Made by a program: the position numbers and the translations under genes. The notes beneath the pieces are model-generated. The model was not told where the DNA came from. It made no database searches and saw nothing but the letters and a program-made list of their open reading frames with translations. A stretch of 64,000 bases of DNA from Aureibaculum sp. 2308TA14-22 (lineage in GTDB: Bacteria > Bacteroidota > Bacteroidia > Flavobacteriales > Flavobacteriaceae): contig NZ_JBEWXT010000001.1 of the NCBI RefSeq assembly GCF_040538665.1, forward strand, positions 62,001 to 126,000. The letters are read 5' to 3'. Of the stretch, positions 1 through 9,155 are shown in pieces. The first letter of the stretch is position 1; each line of letters starts with the position of its first letter.

Positions 1-465
1 CCAACTTAAAATGGACCACATAATTATTTTGTAATTATTTTTAATGAGTAATTTGGTTTGTGATTTTTTAATTTTTCCATATGGAGGACGAAATAATGAT
101 TCTGAGTTGTCGGAAGTTGGGTATTTTTCAATTATTTTTTTGGTTTTTACAACTGACTTTAAGTAGTCCTCATTAACTGTTTTCCAGCCCTTTTCGTGAT
201 TAAAAGTGTGGTTGCCGATTGAATGCCCTTGATTAATTATTTTGTTAAAGGTTGAGGGTTCTTTTTCTATGTTTTCACCTATACAGAAAAAGGTAGCTTT
301 GGCATTATATTCATGCAAAGTGTTCAACACCCAATTCGTTATTTCTGGCGTTGGACCATCATCAAAGGTGAGATAAATTTCTTTTTTTTTAGCAGGTAAA
401 CTCCAAACCTGATTCGGGTAAAAAGCTCTAATCCATTTTGGTGTTTTTGTGAAGTAAGAATTCAT
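1..465 (-). CDS. Polysaccharide deacetylase family protein (NodB homology), 3' part cut by window
   Basis: The 155 N-terminal residues are visible and the gene runs off the left edge. Carbohydrate esterase family 4 motifs are in order: TFDDGPTPE at residues 33-41 (general base and metal Asp), HTFNH at 86-90 (metal-binding His pair) and RPPYG at 126-130 (active-site groove). These enzymes remove N- or O-acetyl groups from sugars of cell-wall or surface polysaccharides using a divalent metal. No signal peptide is evident; the N-terminus (MNSYFTKTPKWIR) is basic and aromatic. The ATG shares its A with the TAA of the upstream DUF2723 gene (TAATG), so the two are probably translationally coupled. 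Family assignment is firm; the substrate is unknown. Confidence 0.9.
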   Translation of the reverse strand, partial: MNSYFTKTPKWIRAFYPNQVWSLPAKKKEIYLTFDDGPTPEITNWVLNTLHEYNAKATFFCIGENIEKEPSTFNKIINQGHSIGNHTFNHEKGWKTVNEDYLKSVVKTKKIIEKYPTSDNSESLFRPPYGKIKKSQTKLLIKNNYKIIMWSILSW

Positions 466-3400
466 TACTCAATAACTCCTTCCAAAGACCTAATAGACTC
501 TATGTATCCTTTTTTAAGTTCATCTGCAAATTCCTTATCGTGTTCATCAGCCGTTGCAACCACGTTATTATACATCATTAATGTGCCTTCAATATCATCG
601 TAATGTTGTGAAACACCATAATTGTCCAATCCACTATAAAATTCTATTCTATCTTGAAAAATATCAACTAAAGTATTGGCAACATTTCTGGCTTTTTCTT
701 TTTTGCCAATTTGGTAATAAGCATCTGGAAAACCTAGTACGAGACCAAAATGCCCATAGCGTCTAACAGGCATTTTTTCAATAGATAAATCTAATATCTC
801 TTCAGCTTTATCATTTTTACCTTCTTTAATTAAAGCTTCTGCCAAACGGATTAAACTATTTCTAAAACTAATACCGTTTTTACGGGTTTCCACATCCACA
901 TAAATATCGCCATTGCTGTTTTTCCAATCCCACTTTTTTACGTTGTTGTACATGGTCTCTGTGTCTATCCTGCCGAGGTCCAATACACTTTTTGGTCTTC
1001 CATTTGGACTTTTGCTTGACGTATAGATGGGTACAAATTTATACGCCAAACCATCCAATTGCAAATAGTCTTTTAGCCAAATATATTCATCTTCAGCATA
1101 AGCACCTCCTGTAAAATAAATTGGTCGTGTCCAATCGTTATGTGCCAAAATATCCAACATTAAAATACGGTGTTTTTGTATGCCAACCCTATCTATTTCA
1201 ATATCTATATAAGGTACAATTTTAGCCGAATCTTTTAATGGTACTATATTGTTTTTTAGTACGGCTTCTTTATCAATAGGGATTCTTAGCCGGTTTGTTG
1301 GGTAATATTTTTCGGGGAAACCATCCTCATCAACATCGTAAAAAGTTCGTTTGTCATCGCTTGCTATCCAATTCATGAAGGCTTTTATGTCCATCACGGT
1401 ATCTTTAAACGCTGGGTTTTCAATATGGTAAGCAACATCTAAAGAGCCAGTTTTGTAATCATCGTGCACCAATTGCCCAGGTATAGGGTCAGCCAAATAG
1501 GTTTTTCTTTGTTGTTGATCTATATACCAATCGGTAGCAAACAAACTGGTATTTACCAACTTAAGGTCGGTTCTATAGTCTTCAACTTCTTGCATATACC
1601 ATAGGGGGAACGTGTCATTATCACCAATGGTAAACATAATGGCGTTTTCCTGTGCGGAGTCTAAATAAGCTTTGGCATTGTTTCGGGTAGCATATTTACC
1701 TGAACGATCATGGTCGTCCCAGTTTTCTGAAGCCATTAATGTAGGTACGGCCAATAAACAAACCGCTGTTGTGGCCAATGCCAATATTTTGGGATTGATT
1801 TTATCCTTAAATTGTTGGTAGAGGGCAAGTACGCCAAAACCTATCCACATAGCAAATACATAGAAAGAGCCTACAACGGCATAATCACGTTCACGCGGTT
1901 CAAAGGGTTTTGGGTTGGTGTAAAATATAATGGCCAAACCTGTAAAAGCGAAAAAGAGGAAAAGGACATAGAAATTCTTTTTATCGAATTTGATATGGAA
2001 CAGCAAACCAATCAAACCCAAGATCAAGGGTAAAAAATAGTAAGTGTTCCGGCCTTTGTTGTCAAGCACCTCTTGTGGTAAATTGTCTTGAGAGCCCAAT
2101 CGCATTTCATCGATAAATTTAATTCCGCTGAGCCAATTGCCATGATTATCTAAATTGCCCTGTATGTCGTCCTGCCTTCCCGCAAAATTCCACATAAAAT
2201 AGCGTCCGTACATATACCCAAACTGGAAATCGATCATAAACTTTAGGTTTTCGCCAAAAGTTGGCCGGCGATTGCTTTTTGGCGGAATGCCCGCAATGGC
2301 TTTGTAGTTGGCCACAACGCTTGGATTGGGATCAACCATTCTAGGGATAAAGCCTTTATGCTTGTCGGTATAATTTGGCCTTGCGTTTTTGTAACGGTTT
2401 ACGATAACATATTTGCCGGCCTCTTCGTCTTTTTCGTATTTGGGCTTATCGTCACGCCAAGGGTCGTTAGGATCTTGTTGTCGTGTTTCGGAATAATAAG
2501 AATCGTAAAAAACACTGGCATCACCGTACTGTTCACGATTGTAATATGCCAAAAGTTCACGTGCACTAGATGGGTTGTTTTCATTAATAGTAGTATTGGC
2601 ATTAGCACGAATAGGTAACATTATCCATGAAGAAAAACCAATCATAACAAATAACAAGCAAAGAATAACTAAGTTTGTATGGATTAAATTCTTTTTACGA
2701 GTTTGACGTATTGCAAAATAAAAGGTAGCTATTAAAACTAACCCAGCAATTATACTACCCGAATTAAAAGGCATTCCCATACTATTTACAAAAAACAGTT
2801 CTGAAGCACTAAAAAATGCTAGCGTGTATGGAAATAAAAACTTAAAAACAAAGGCCAATACCAATACTGCAACTATATTAGCGATGATAAATTTTATGGA
2901 CGTAATATCTTTAAACCGTTTATAAAAATAGATAAATACAATGGAAGGAATAATCAATAAAGACAATATGTGAACCCCAAAAGACAATCCTACTACAAAT
3001 GCTATTATCAACAGCCATTTATGCCCTCTGGGTTTGTCCATTTCGGTTTCCCAACGTAGGCCTAGCCAAAACAGCAGAGCCATTAAAAAAGAAGACATAG
3101 CATACACTTCTGCCTCAACCGCACTAAACCAAAAACTATCTGAAAATGTGTAGGTTAAAGCACCTACCAAACCACTACCTAAAATAGCTATAGCATTACT
3201 TTGATTAATATCTTCACTATTTTTTTTAATTATTTTTTTTGCCAAAATGGCAATGGACCAAAATAAAAAGAGAATGGTGAATGCACTAGATAATGCCGAC
3301 ATAAAATTCGTCATCATCGCAATATTTTCAGGGTCTGCGGTAAACATTGCAAAAAATGCACCCAGCATCTGAAAAAGTGGTGCCCCAGGCGGATGGCCTA

Positions 3401-3548
3401 CTTGTAATTTTACTGAGGTAGCAATGTATTCCCCAACATCCCAATAACTAACAGTGGGTTCTAATGTAAGGGTATAGGTTAAAAGGGCAATGGCAAATAC
3501 TGCCCATCCCAAAATGGTATTCCATTTTTTATAATTAAATTGATCCAT
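465..3548 (-). CDS. DUF2723 multi-spanning membrane glycosyltransferase-like protein
   Basis: This 1027-residue protein begins with about a dozen hydrophobic helices (residues 15-330 and 500-600). The first extracytoplasmic loop carries SYWDVGEYIA followed by GHPPGAPLFQ, the signature region of the Bacteroidota DUF2723 family and resembling the acidic first loop of GT-C glycosyltransferases. The last 450 residues are soluble, ending in a TPR-like stretch (residues 925-1010). DUF2723 proteins are thought to transfer sugars from a lipid carrier to exported proteins or envelope glycans; that role is family knowledge, not shown here. It is translationally coupled to the downstream deacetylase gene, which suggests a joint envelope-glycan role. 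The length is normal for the family. Confidence 0.85.
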   Translation of the reverse strand: MDQFNYKKWNTILGWAVFAIALLTYTLTLEPTVSYWDVGEYIATSVKLQVGHPPGAPLFQMLGAFFAMFTADPENIAMMTNFMSALSSAFTILFLFWSIAILAKKIIKKNSEDINQSNAIAILGSGLVGALTYTFSDSFWFSAVEAEVYAMSSFLMALLFWLGLRWETEMDKPRGHKWLLIIAFVVGLSFGVHILSLLIIPSIVFIYFYKRFKDITSIKFIIANIVAVLVLAFVFKFLFPYTLAFFSASELFFVNSMGMPFNSGSIIAGLVLIATFYFAIRQTRKKNLIHTNLVILCLLFVMIGFSSWIMLPIRANANTTINENNPSSARELLAYYNREQYGDASVFYDSYYSETRQQDPNDPWRDDKPKYEKDEEAGKYVIVNRYKNARPNYTDKHKGFIPRMVDPNPSVVANYKAIAGIPPKSNRRPTFGENLKFMIDFQFGYMYGRYFMWNFAGRQDDIQGNLDNHGNWLSGIKFIDEMRLGSQDNLPQEVLDNKGRNTYYFLPLILGLIGLLFHIKFDKKNFYVLFLFFAFTGLAIIFYTNPKPFEPRERDYAVVGSFYVFAMWIGFGVLALYQQFKDKINPKILALATTAVCLLAVPTLMASENWDDHDRSGKYATRNNAKAYLDSAQENAIMFTIGDNDTFPLWYMQEVEDYRTDLKLVNTSLFATDWYIDQQQRKTYLADPIPGQLVHDDYKTGSLDVAYHIENPAFKDTVMDIKAFMNWIASDDKRTFYDVDEDGFPEKYYPTNRLRIPIDKEAVLKNNIVPLKDSAKIVPYIDIEIDRVGIQKHRILMLDILAHNDWTRPIYFTGGAYAEDEYIWLKDYLQLDGLAYKFVPIYTSSKSPNGRPKSVLDLGRIDTETMYNNVKKWDWKNSNGDIYVDVETRKNGISFRNSLIRLAEALIKEGKNDKAEEILDLSIEKMPVRRYGHFGLVLGFPDAYYQIGKKEKARNVANTLVDIFQDRIEFYSGLDNYGVSQHYDDIEGTLMMYNNVVATADEHDKEFADELKKGYIESIRSLEGVIE

Positions 3549-3676
3549 TGCGTAGTTTAGTTACTTCGGGGCGAATTTACTAAATAAATATTGATTAACT
3601 TTTTAGATTAACGGTTGATGATTCAAAAATTTATTAAAAATCTGTTAAAGTTTGAATGAAATTTAATTCAAAAAAT

Positions 3677-3706
3677 TTGTCATATTAAAAGTTTGGTTTA
3701 AATTTG
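3677..3706 (+). promoter_or_regulatory. Bacteroidota-type promoter of tRNA-Gln
   Basis: TTG at 3677-3679, exactly 19 nt of spacer, then TAAATTTG at 3699-3706 matches the Bacteroidota vegetative consensus TTG-N19-TAnnTTTG perfectly. Transcription would start about 5-7 nt after the last G, some 25 nt ahead of the tRNA. Confidence 0.85.
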
Positions 3707-3736
3707 CACCTGCTTTTAAAGAAGCTAAAAAAGTAT

Positions 3737-3808
3737 TGGCCCATGGTGTAATTGGCAACACACCGGTTTTTGGTACCGACATTCAAGGTTCGAGTCCTTG
3801 TGGGCCAA
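3737..3808 (+). tRNA. tRNA-Gln (anticodon TTG)
   Basis: The cloverleaf is visible: acceptor TGGCCCA (3737-3743) pairs with TGGGCCA (3801-3807); the anticodon loop TTTTGGT has TTG at positions 34-36; the T arm is CAAGG-TTCGAGT-CCTTG. The weak U1-A72 pair is typical of tRNA-Gln. The discriminator A (3808) is followed by CAA, so the complete CCA is not encoded. Confidence 0.95.
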
Positions 3809-3822
3809 CAAAAGTTATAATT

Positions 3823-3850
3823 AAGCTGTCTTTTTCAGACAGCTTTTTTT
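3823..3850 (+). terminator. Rho-independent terminator of tRNA-Gln
   Basis: AAGCTGTC (3823-3830) pairs with GACAGCTT (3838-3845) across a 7-nt loop, followed by a T run. It lies 15 nt after the tRNA. Confidence 0.9.
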
Positions 3851-4162
3851 GTGAGGTAAAATTAGGACCAGTTCCTAAGCGTTAGTATAGTAATAGTTAG
3901 TGGAGCCCTTGCAGGTTCAACATCTTTTTATTATTACTTTTAAAGGATGTTTCTTTTACTTCCTTTAAGATAATTAATTATTAATTAACTAGATGCCCTT
4001 CTGAATTGAAATAGAAAAGCAACAATTTATTTAGCCAAATGCTAAAATAAAAATGAATTTTAGTTTAAACCTTTATTTAAAAAAGTTTTTAGTTAATAGT
4101 AACAAGTAATAATAATTATCGTCTATCTTAGTATCAATTAAATAGAAATATTTTAAACTTTA
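3851..4162. other. Intergenic stretch, 312 bp, no gene seen
   Basis: Very AT-rich. I see no open frame of note. The segment around 3902-3921 (gagcccttgcaggttcaac) faintly resembles the T-arm end of a tRNA but has no partner arms. The 3' part should hold the promoter of the AraC-type regulator at 4163, but I cannot point to a convincing TAnnTTTG. Confidence 0.5.
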
Positions 4163-5302
4163 ATGAAGTTGTTGTTTGATTTTATTTTGGTTGGAGGTAT
4201 ATTAATTACACTCTTCATACTTGTTCTTCTTATCAAAGTCAAGAAAAAAGTACTACCACAAAAACTATTGTTTTTGTTTTTTTCATTTCTTTTACTTGTT
4301 GCAATAAACGCTTATGCGGGCTTTCATAATATCCGAAGCCTATATTTAATAACAGTTTTGTTTGACGATATTGTTATTGTATTTGTAGGACCGTTACTAT
4401 ATGTCTATATTAAGTCTCTTTTAAATAACGATAAAAATTTTTTAAAAAACAGCCTAGCTCATTTTATTCCTGTCTTACTAAATTTTGTAATAATTACCTT
4501 TCCTTATTTCTTGAATAATTTTTATAAAGGAAACTCCAATTACGTAGATTTTTTAAATGAAAATATTAATCTTATAAGGATTTTTCATAACTCATATTTA
4601 ATTTTTTATCTTCTGTTGTCTTTAAAGACTTTTGTAAAATATCAGAAAGTCATGAAAATTAATTTTTCCAATTTTACTGAAAGCGAATTTTTATGGATTA
4701 AAAAAATGCTAATCGGGTCACTGCTGGTAATTGGATTTGATTTTTTATTGATTTTGTTTGAAGTTGTTTTTCCTGAATATAAATTGTTAAATAAAATAGA
4801 TTTAACGGTTGTTGCGATGATAATATTTATTATGTATCTGGGTTACTACGGAGTTAATCAATCCAAGGTTCTTTTACCGAGTTTTCTTTTGAAGGAAGAT
4901 GGCGAGCCCATAGATATTATTAAAGAACAAAAAACAGCATCATCAATTAATTTTACCGAAGAGGAAATAGATCTATTAGAAAAAAACCTTCGAAATGTAT
5001 TTAAGGATGAAAAACCTTATTTAGATGAAGACCTCACTTTAAATAAATTAGCAGGTCAAATTGGGACTACGGACAAAAAATTGTCCGCTTTTTTAAATCA
5101 ACATTTACAAACTACTTTTTACAATCTTATAAATAAGGAACGTGTTGAATCTGTAAAAGAAAAATTAAACTCAGATGAGTTTGATAATTTGACTTTATTG
5201 GGCATTGCTTACGAAAGTGGTTTTAAATCGAAAACCAGTTTTAATAGAATCTTCAAAAAGGAAACAGGTTTGTCCCCTTCAGAATACAAAAAAACACACT
5301 AA
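4163..5302 (+). CDS. Membrane-anchored AraC-family transcriptional regulator
   Basis: The protein has 379 residues. Residues 1-235 hold about seven hydrophobic helices; residues 275-379 form a two-helix-turn-helix AraC DNA-binding domain (LTLNKLAGQIGTTDKKL, then LGIAYESGFKSKTSFNRIFKKETGLSPSEY in consecutive pieces). Bacteroidota have many such regulators that sense an envelope signal through the membrane part. The gene is followed by small exported proteins with a repeated 21-bp upstream sequence (see 5320 and 5788), which makes those genes candidate targets; that link is inference. Confidence 0.88.
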   Translation: MKLLFDFILVGGILITLFILVLLIKVKKKVLPQKLLFLFFSFLLLVAINAYAGFHNIRSLYLITVLFDDIVIVFVGPLLYVYIKSLLNNDKNFLKNSLAHFIPVLLNFVIITFPYFLNNFYKGNSNYVDFLNENINLIRIFHNSYLIFYLLLSLKTFVKYQKVMKINFSNFTESEFLWIKKMLIGSLLVIGFDFLLILFEVVFPEYKLLNKIDLTVVAMIIFIMYLGYYGVNQSKVLLPSFLLKEDGEPIDIIKEQKTASSINFTEEEIDLLEKNLRNVFKDEKPYLDEDLTLNKLAGQIGTTDKKLSAFLNQHLQTTFYNLINKERVESVKEKLNSDEFDNLTLLGIAYESGFKSKTSFNRIFKKETGLSPSEYKKTH

Positions 5303-5319
5303 AATTTTATAAAAAAGAA

Positions 5320-5340
5320 CCACTGCTTCCATTGGGACGA
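5320..5340 (+). repeat. 21-bp direct repeat, copy 1 (47 nt before start codon)
   Basis: ccactgcttccattgggacg plus a; the copy at 5788-5808 differs at one base (a/g). Both end exactly 47 nt before an ATG (5388 and 5856). Possible operator or leader element. Confidence 0.7.
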
Positions 5341-5387
5341 CTGACTTAAGCATATTTAGTTGATTTGCCATAAAAAATAACTAAATA

Positions 5388-5777
5388 ATGAGAAAGCATA
5401 GTTTATTGGTTTTATTCTTTTTGGCAGTATTGATTAATGCATGTTCAGTAGATGTTAAAATTAATGAAGATACACAAGGGGTTATCAATATTACAACAAA
5501 GGGTGATAATTCAAATGGGACGGTTTCACGAAACGGATATTTAGAAATTGATGTTGAAGGTAAAGATGCTGATGGCATTAAATCTATATCCATCGAAATT
5601 CCATTACTAAATATCGATTTTATAATTGATAATCATTCAGGCAACGAAAGCTGGAAAATTAATCAGACATTTAATATAGTAGATTCAGTAGAAACAGGTG
5701 TATATTCTGTATATGTCATTTTAAAGGACAGGGATGGGAATGAGTATTCTAAAACAATAACATTTAAGATTGTATAA
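5388..5777 (+). CDS. Small lipoprotein with Ig-like/cadherin-like beta domain
   Basis: The 129-residue protein starts MRKHSLLVLFFLAVLINAC, a lipoprotein signal peptide with Cys19 as the lipidated residue. The mature part alternates hydrophobic and polar residues as beta strands and contains DGIKSISIEIP and GVYSVYVILKDRDGNEYSK, the pattern of Ig-like or cadherin-like beta-sandwich domains found in Bacteroidota surface lipoproteins. No catalytic motif is present. It sits between two near-identical 21-bp repeats and before a secreted beta-rich protein. Function unknown; surface binding or a structural role is a guess. Confidence 0.75.
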   Translation: MRKHSLLVLFFLAVLINACSVDVKINEDTQGVINITTKGDNSNGTVSRNGYLEIDVEGKDADGIKSISIEIPLLNIDFIIDNHSGNESWKINQTFNIVDSVETGVYSVYVILKDRDGNEYSKTITFKIV

Positions 5778-5787
5778 ATTTTACGTT

Positions 5788-5808
5788 CCACTGCTTCCAT
5801 TGGGGCGA
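5788..5808 (+). repeat. 21-bp direct repeat, copy 2 (47 nt before start codon)
   Basis: 20 of 21 bases match the copy at 5320-5340. It lies between the lipoprotein stop and the start of the next gene at 5856, at the same 47-nt distance to the ATG as copy 1. Confidence 0.7.
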
Positions 5809-5855
5809 TAAGTACCCAGATTTTGATTTGTTTTGCTTTCAAATTAATAATTCTT

Positions 5856-6464
5856 ATGAAGAAAAAAACATCAAAACTTATTACCAATTTAATTCTTTTA
5901 CTATGTATAACCGTAAAAGCACAAACTACTACAAATGATAAAATTTATTCTATTAGTGCTACTTTATTTGATGAACACATTGCAGCACCTTTTGAAATAA
6001 GAGAAGATAGTCCTAGGCATTTAGGTGCGGCAATATCTTACGAACTATCTAGAAAGCGAAGTGGAGTATATCAATTTGCACACATATTTCAAATAGGGTA
6101 TTACTATCACAAAAATTTTAATCAAGCCGGGTTTATTGCCTGGAAACCAAAATTTGAATTGCGTTTTGCAGATACTTTTAATATACATGTAATTTTAGGT
6201 GTTGGATATGCACATTCTTTTCCAACACAGCAAACTTATAAATTTGATAATGGTAAATACAAGAAAAAGACCAATTGGGGCAAACCTCACTTTATGCCAT
6301 CTGTGGGTTTTGGTGCAGGGCTACATTTAGACAAGTTAGGTATTCCAATAGAAATTTTTGGCAGGTATGAAACTTTCAGTCTAGCACCCTATGCTATTAA
6401 AGGGAGAATTCCAATGACCATAAACACTATGTTAGGCTTAGGCGTCAAGTACACATTTAATTAA
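5856..6464 (+). CDS. Secreted outer-membrane beta-barrel-like protein
   Basis: Using the ATG at 5856 (MKKKTSKLITNLILLLCITVKAQT) gives a clean Sec signal peptide; an upstream in-frame ATG at 5823 would bury it behind 11 extra residues and is rejected. The mature protein of about 180 residues has alternating amphipathic strands, Gly and aromatic residues (PSVGFGAGLHL, MLGLGVKYTFN) and ends on Phe-Asn, as small outer-membrane barrels do. No family recognised with certainty. It probably shares a transcript with the serine hydrolase 10 nt downstream. Confidence 0.7.
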   Translation: MKKKTSKLITNLILLLCITVKAQTTTNDKIYSISATLFDEHIAAPFEIREDSPRHLGAAISYELSRKRSGVYQFAHIFQIGYYYHKNFNQAGFIAWKPKFELRFADTFNIHVILGVGYAHSFPTQQTYKFDNGKYKKKTNWGKPHFMPSVGFGAGLHLDKLGIPIEIFGRYETFSLAPYAIKGRIPMTINTMLGLGVKYTFN

Positions 6465-6474
6465 AAATTAAAAA

Positions 6475-7674
6475 ATGAATAAAATAATATACATATCAAT
6501 TATAGCAACTATTTTTTTTAGTTGTACAAAAGAAGATCCTGTCTATAATGAGGATAAATATGCTTGTACATCAAATATTATAAATACGCATCCTGATGCA
6601 ACTCGATTTCAAAACTTTATAGAAGAAAAGGTAGCTCAGGGTTTGCCAGGCATCTCTATGCTTATTGAAACACCAAAAGGGATTTGGTCTGGTGCAGCAG
6701 GTGTTTCTGACATTCCTAATAACATTAAAATGAAACCCTGCAGTTTACACAAAATAGGTAGTATTACAAAAACATTTACTGCAGCACTCATTCTAAAACT
6801 GTATGAACAGGGAAAAATAAGTTTGGATGATCCCATTTCAAAATATTTAAATAATGGTATTGTTGCTAAAGTTGCTAATGCAGAAACAGCAACAATCAGA
6901 CAGTTATTAAATCACACCAGTGGTATTACGGATTATTTAAGTCAATTGGATTATACATTGTTGAATTATTATGATAATCCAACCAAAGTTTGGACGCCAA
7001 TGGAAGAGCTGGAATACATTTATAATGAACCTGCAGACTTTGAAGTAGGAACTAAAGTGGAATATTCCAATTCAAATTATTTGTTGTTGGGTATTATTGC
7101 AGAAAATGCTTTTGACTTATCTGGAGAGCAATTATATCAGAGCTTAATTTATACACCTTTAAACCTTAATAATACTCACTTGTATCAAAACGGGGATAAT
7201 CCTTCGAATTTAGTTCGAGGTTATTTTGACGAATCGGGTAAAGGCTCTTTTATTGATACGACCCCATTGAGGCGTTTTAGTAATTCTATGGTTGGGGGGA
7301 TGTCATCAACAGTTGAAGATTTGAATATCTTTTTAAAGGCAGCGATGACTCCAAACATCCTTTTTAATCAAGAGACTATTGATGACATGCTGGCTACTTC
7401 AAACGTGCCTTTTGCTAATGACGAATTTGTTTTTGGAGAAGAATATAAAGTGAATAAAGTAAGTGGTATTGGATTAGGCTGGTTTAAATTAGATACAGAT
7501 TATGGCATTGCTTATGGACATAACGGTGGTTATAATGGACGTCGTGCCCGCATGTGGTATTTCCCAGAATCTGGAAGTTCTATTGTATTTATGTTTAACG
7601 GAAGTGGAGAATCCATTAAATCAATTTCAAGGGAATTGTTTAGAAACGAAATGATTGAATTACTGTTTGAATAA
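6475..7674 (+). CDS. Serine hydrolase, class C beta-lactamase/D-Ala-D-Ala carboxypeptidase family, lipoprotein
   Basis: The protein has 399 residues. Signal MNKIIYISIIATIFFSC gives a lipoprotein with Cys17. The SxxK motif is SITK at residues 96-99 (nucleophile Ser96, Lys99); YSN (about residue 199) is the second motif and HNG within GHNGGYNG (about residue 349) the third. This penicillin-binding-like family hydrolyses D-amino-acid peptides, esters or amides at the cell surface. It is placed between a barrel-like protein and an S41 peptidase. The substrate cannot be told from sequence; a true beta-lactamase is unlikely given the family's mostly esterase/peptidase members. Confidence 0.9.
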   Translation: MNKIIYISIIATIFFSCTKEDPVYNEDKYACTSNIINTHPDATRFQNFIEEKVAQGLPGISMLIETPKGIWSGAAGVSDIPNNIKMKPCSLHKIGSITKTFTAALILKLYEQGKISLDDPISKYLNNGIVAKVANAETATIRQLLNHTSGITDYLSQLDYTLLNYYDNPTKVWTPMEELEYIYNEPADFEVGTKVEYSNSNYLLLGIIAENAFDLSGEQLYQSLIYTPLNLNNTHLYQNGDNPSNLVRGYFDESGKGSFIDTTPLRRFSNSMVGGMSSTVEDLNIFLKAAMTPNILFNQETIDDMLATSNVPFANDEFVFGEEYKVNKVSGIGLGWFKLDTDYGIAYGHNGGYNGRRARMWYFPESGSSIVFMFNGSGESIKSISRELFRNEMIELLFE

Positions 7675-7698
7675 TAAAAACAATAAAAACAAATAAAA

Positions 7699-9150
7699 AT
7701 GAAAAGAATAGTCACACTCTTAATGTTGGTAACCTGTATCACTTTAAATGCTCAAATAAAAAACACTAAGCATATTGAAGGTACTTGGAAAAATGATGGT
7801 TATGGCAGGGTCATAGAAATTAAAAAGAAAAAAACGAAAATATATGATATCTGTAAAATTAACTGTATCAAATCTCAAGTAATATCTAACGAAGCACTAT
7901 TAAATGAGTATAAAATTGTAAAAACCAGTGATTCAACTTTAGTGGCACAAAATGGTATTTCAAAATATCACTTTAGTAAAATTGAAAAGTTGCCTTATCT
8001 ATGTTCAGCAAAATCCAGTAACAGTAAAGATCCAATTTATAATTTTGAAGTTTTATGGCAAACCTTCAAAGAGAACTACTGTTATTTTGAGGAAAGGGAT
8101 ATAGATTGGGATGCCCTAAAAACAAGATACAAACCTCAAATTACAAGTCAGACAAAACCTTTTGAATTATTCTTATTAATGGATGAAATGATAATGGGTT
8201 TAAAAGATGGGCACTCCAATATGTTTGTTCCGAATAAATTGGCTAAAAAATACGAAAAGTATAGAGTTGCTAAACAAAAAATAAGGGCAAAACGGATAAA
8301 GGATTCCCTTGGCCAAGATTTTAAACTAATGCCTATTCATGTGGATAGTACTCGTCTAAAAGTCATTGGAAATTATGTGAAAGACATTAAAACCTATAAT
8401 TATGGAGTGCTTAATTATGGGTTAATAAATGATGATGTTGCAATAATCCAAATAAATGGGATGGACCAATTTGCCAACTATAACATTCCAAATAATATAT
8501 CTGAATCTAAAGCGGAAAAGTTATATGAAAATAATGCAGCTAAAAGTAAAAATTATACACAAGATAATGCGGATGGTGCAGCGTATATTATGGATCAAGT
8601 TATTTTGGAAATTAAAGACACCAAGGCCTGTATTCTAGACATACGCTTTAATGGTGGAGGTTATGACGAGGTACAATTAGAGATACTTGAACGATTTGCA
8701 ACCAAAGATACATTAGCTGCAACTAAAAAAGCGAGAAATAGTACTGGATTTACAAAAAAAACACCAATAACTATAAAACCAAGTAAAAATGCATATAAAG
8801 GCAAAGTATTTTTTCTGACTAGTTATCAAACTGCAAGTGCTGCTGAAGATTTTGTATTATGTGCAATGGCAGCAAGACCAGATGCCATAAGAATAGGCTC
8901 TAATACCGAAGGCATTTTTTCTGATTTATTAAACAAAAAATTACCTAACGGCTGGGAGTATAGTTTATCAAATGAAGTTTATGAAAGCCCAGATGGTATG
9001 AGCTATGAAGCGATTGGGATTTCACCTCATCATAAAATTGAATATGATAAAAGAGGATACTGGTTTTATAGACACTTTTATGAAAATAAAACGGGTAAAG
9101 ATGCTGCAATTGAAAAAGTATTCGAAATTTTAAAGCAAAGAAAAATTTAA
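7699..9150 (+). CDS. S41-family (tricorn/CtpA-like) secreted peptidase
   Basis: The protein has 483 residues with signal peptide MKRIVTLLMLVTCITLNAQ. Residues 25-110 are a beta-rich N-terminal domain. From about residue 118 comes the helical S41 lead-in (FEVLWQTFKENYCYFEERDIDW; MDEMIMGLKDGHSN). The core includes ILDIRFNGGGYDE (oxyanion region) and TSYQTASAAEDFVL with the catalytic Ser of the TxSAxE motif. I see no clear PDZ domain. It acts outside the cytoplasmic membrane. The gene ends 5 bp from a convergent gene, with no obvious terminator between them. Confidence 0.87.
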   Translation: MKRIVTLLMLVTCITLNAQIKNTKHIEGTWKNDGYGRVIEIKKKKTKIYDICKINCIKSQVISNEALLNEYKIVKTSDSTLVAQNGISKYHFSKIEKLPYLCSAKSSNSKDPIYNFEVLWQTFKENYCYFEERDIDWDALKTRYKPQITSQTKPFELFLLMDEMIMGLKDGHSNMFVPNKLAKKYEKYRVAKQKIRAKRIKDSLGQDFKLMPIHVDSTRLKVIGNYVKDIKTYNYGVLNYGLINDDVAIIQINGMDQFANYNIPNNISESKAEKLYENNAAKSKNYTQDNADGAAYIMDQVILEIKDTKACILDIRFNGGGYDEVQLEILERFATKDTLAATKKARNSTGFTKKTPITIKPSKNAYKGKVFFLTSYQTASAAEDFVLCAMAARPDAIRIGSNTEGIFSDLLNKKLPNGWEYSLSNEVYESPDGMSYEAIGISPHHKIEYDKRGYWFYRHFYENKTGKDAAIEKVFEILKQRKI

Positions 9151-9155
9151 GACAC

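Noticed and set aside
2358-2618. Short frames opposite or inside the DUF2723 gene and other large genes
   Set aside because: They lack starts with context, conservation signs or motifs and mirror the codon pattern of the real gene.
3902-3921. tRNA-like fragment after tRNA-Gln
   Set aside because: Only a T-arm-like piece; no acceptor or anticodon arm could be paired.
6475-7674. Calling the serine hydrolase a beta-lactamase resistance gene
   Set aside because: The three motifs are shared by the whole carboxypeptidase/esterase family; nothing shows antibiotic hydrolysis.
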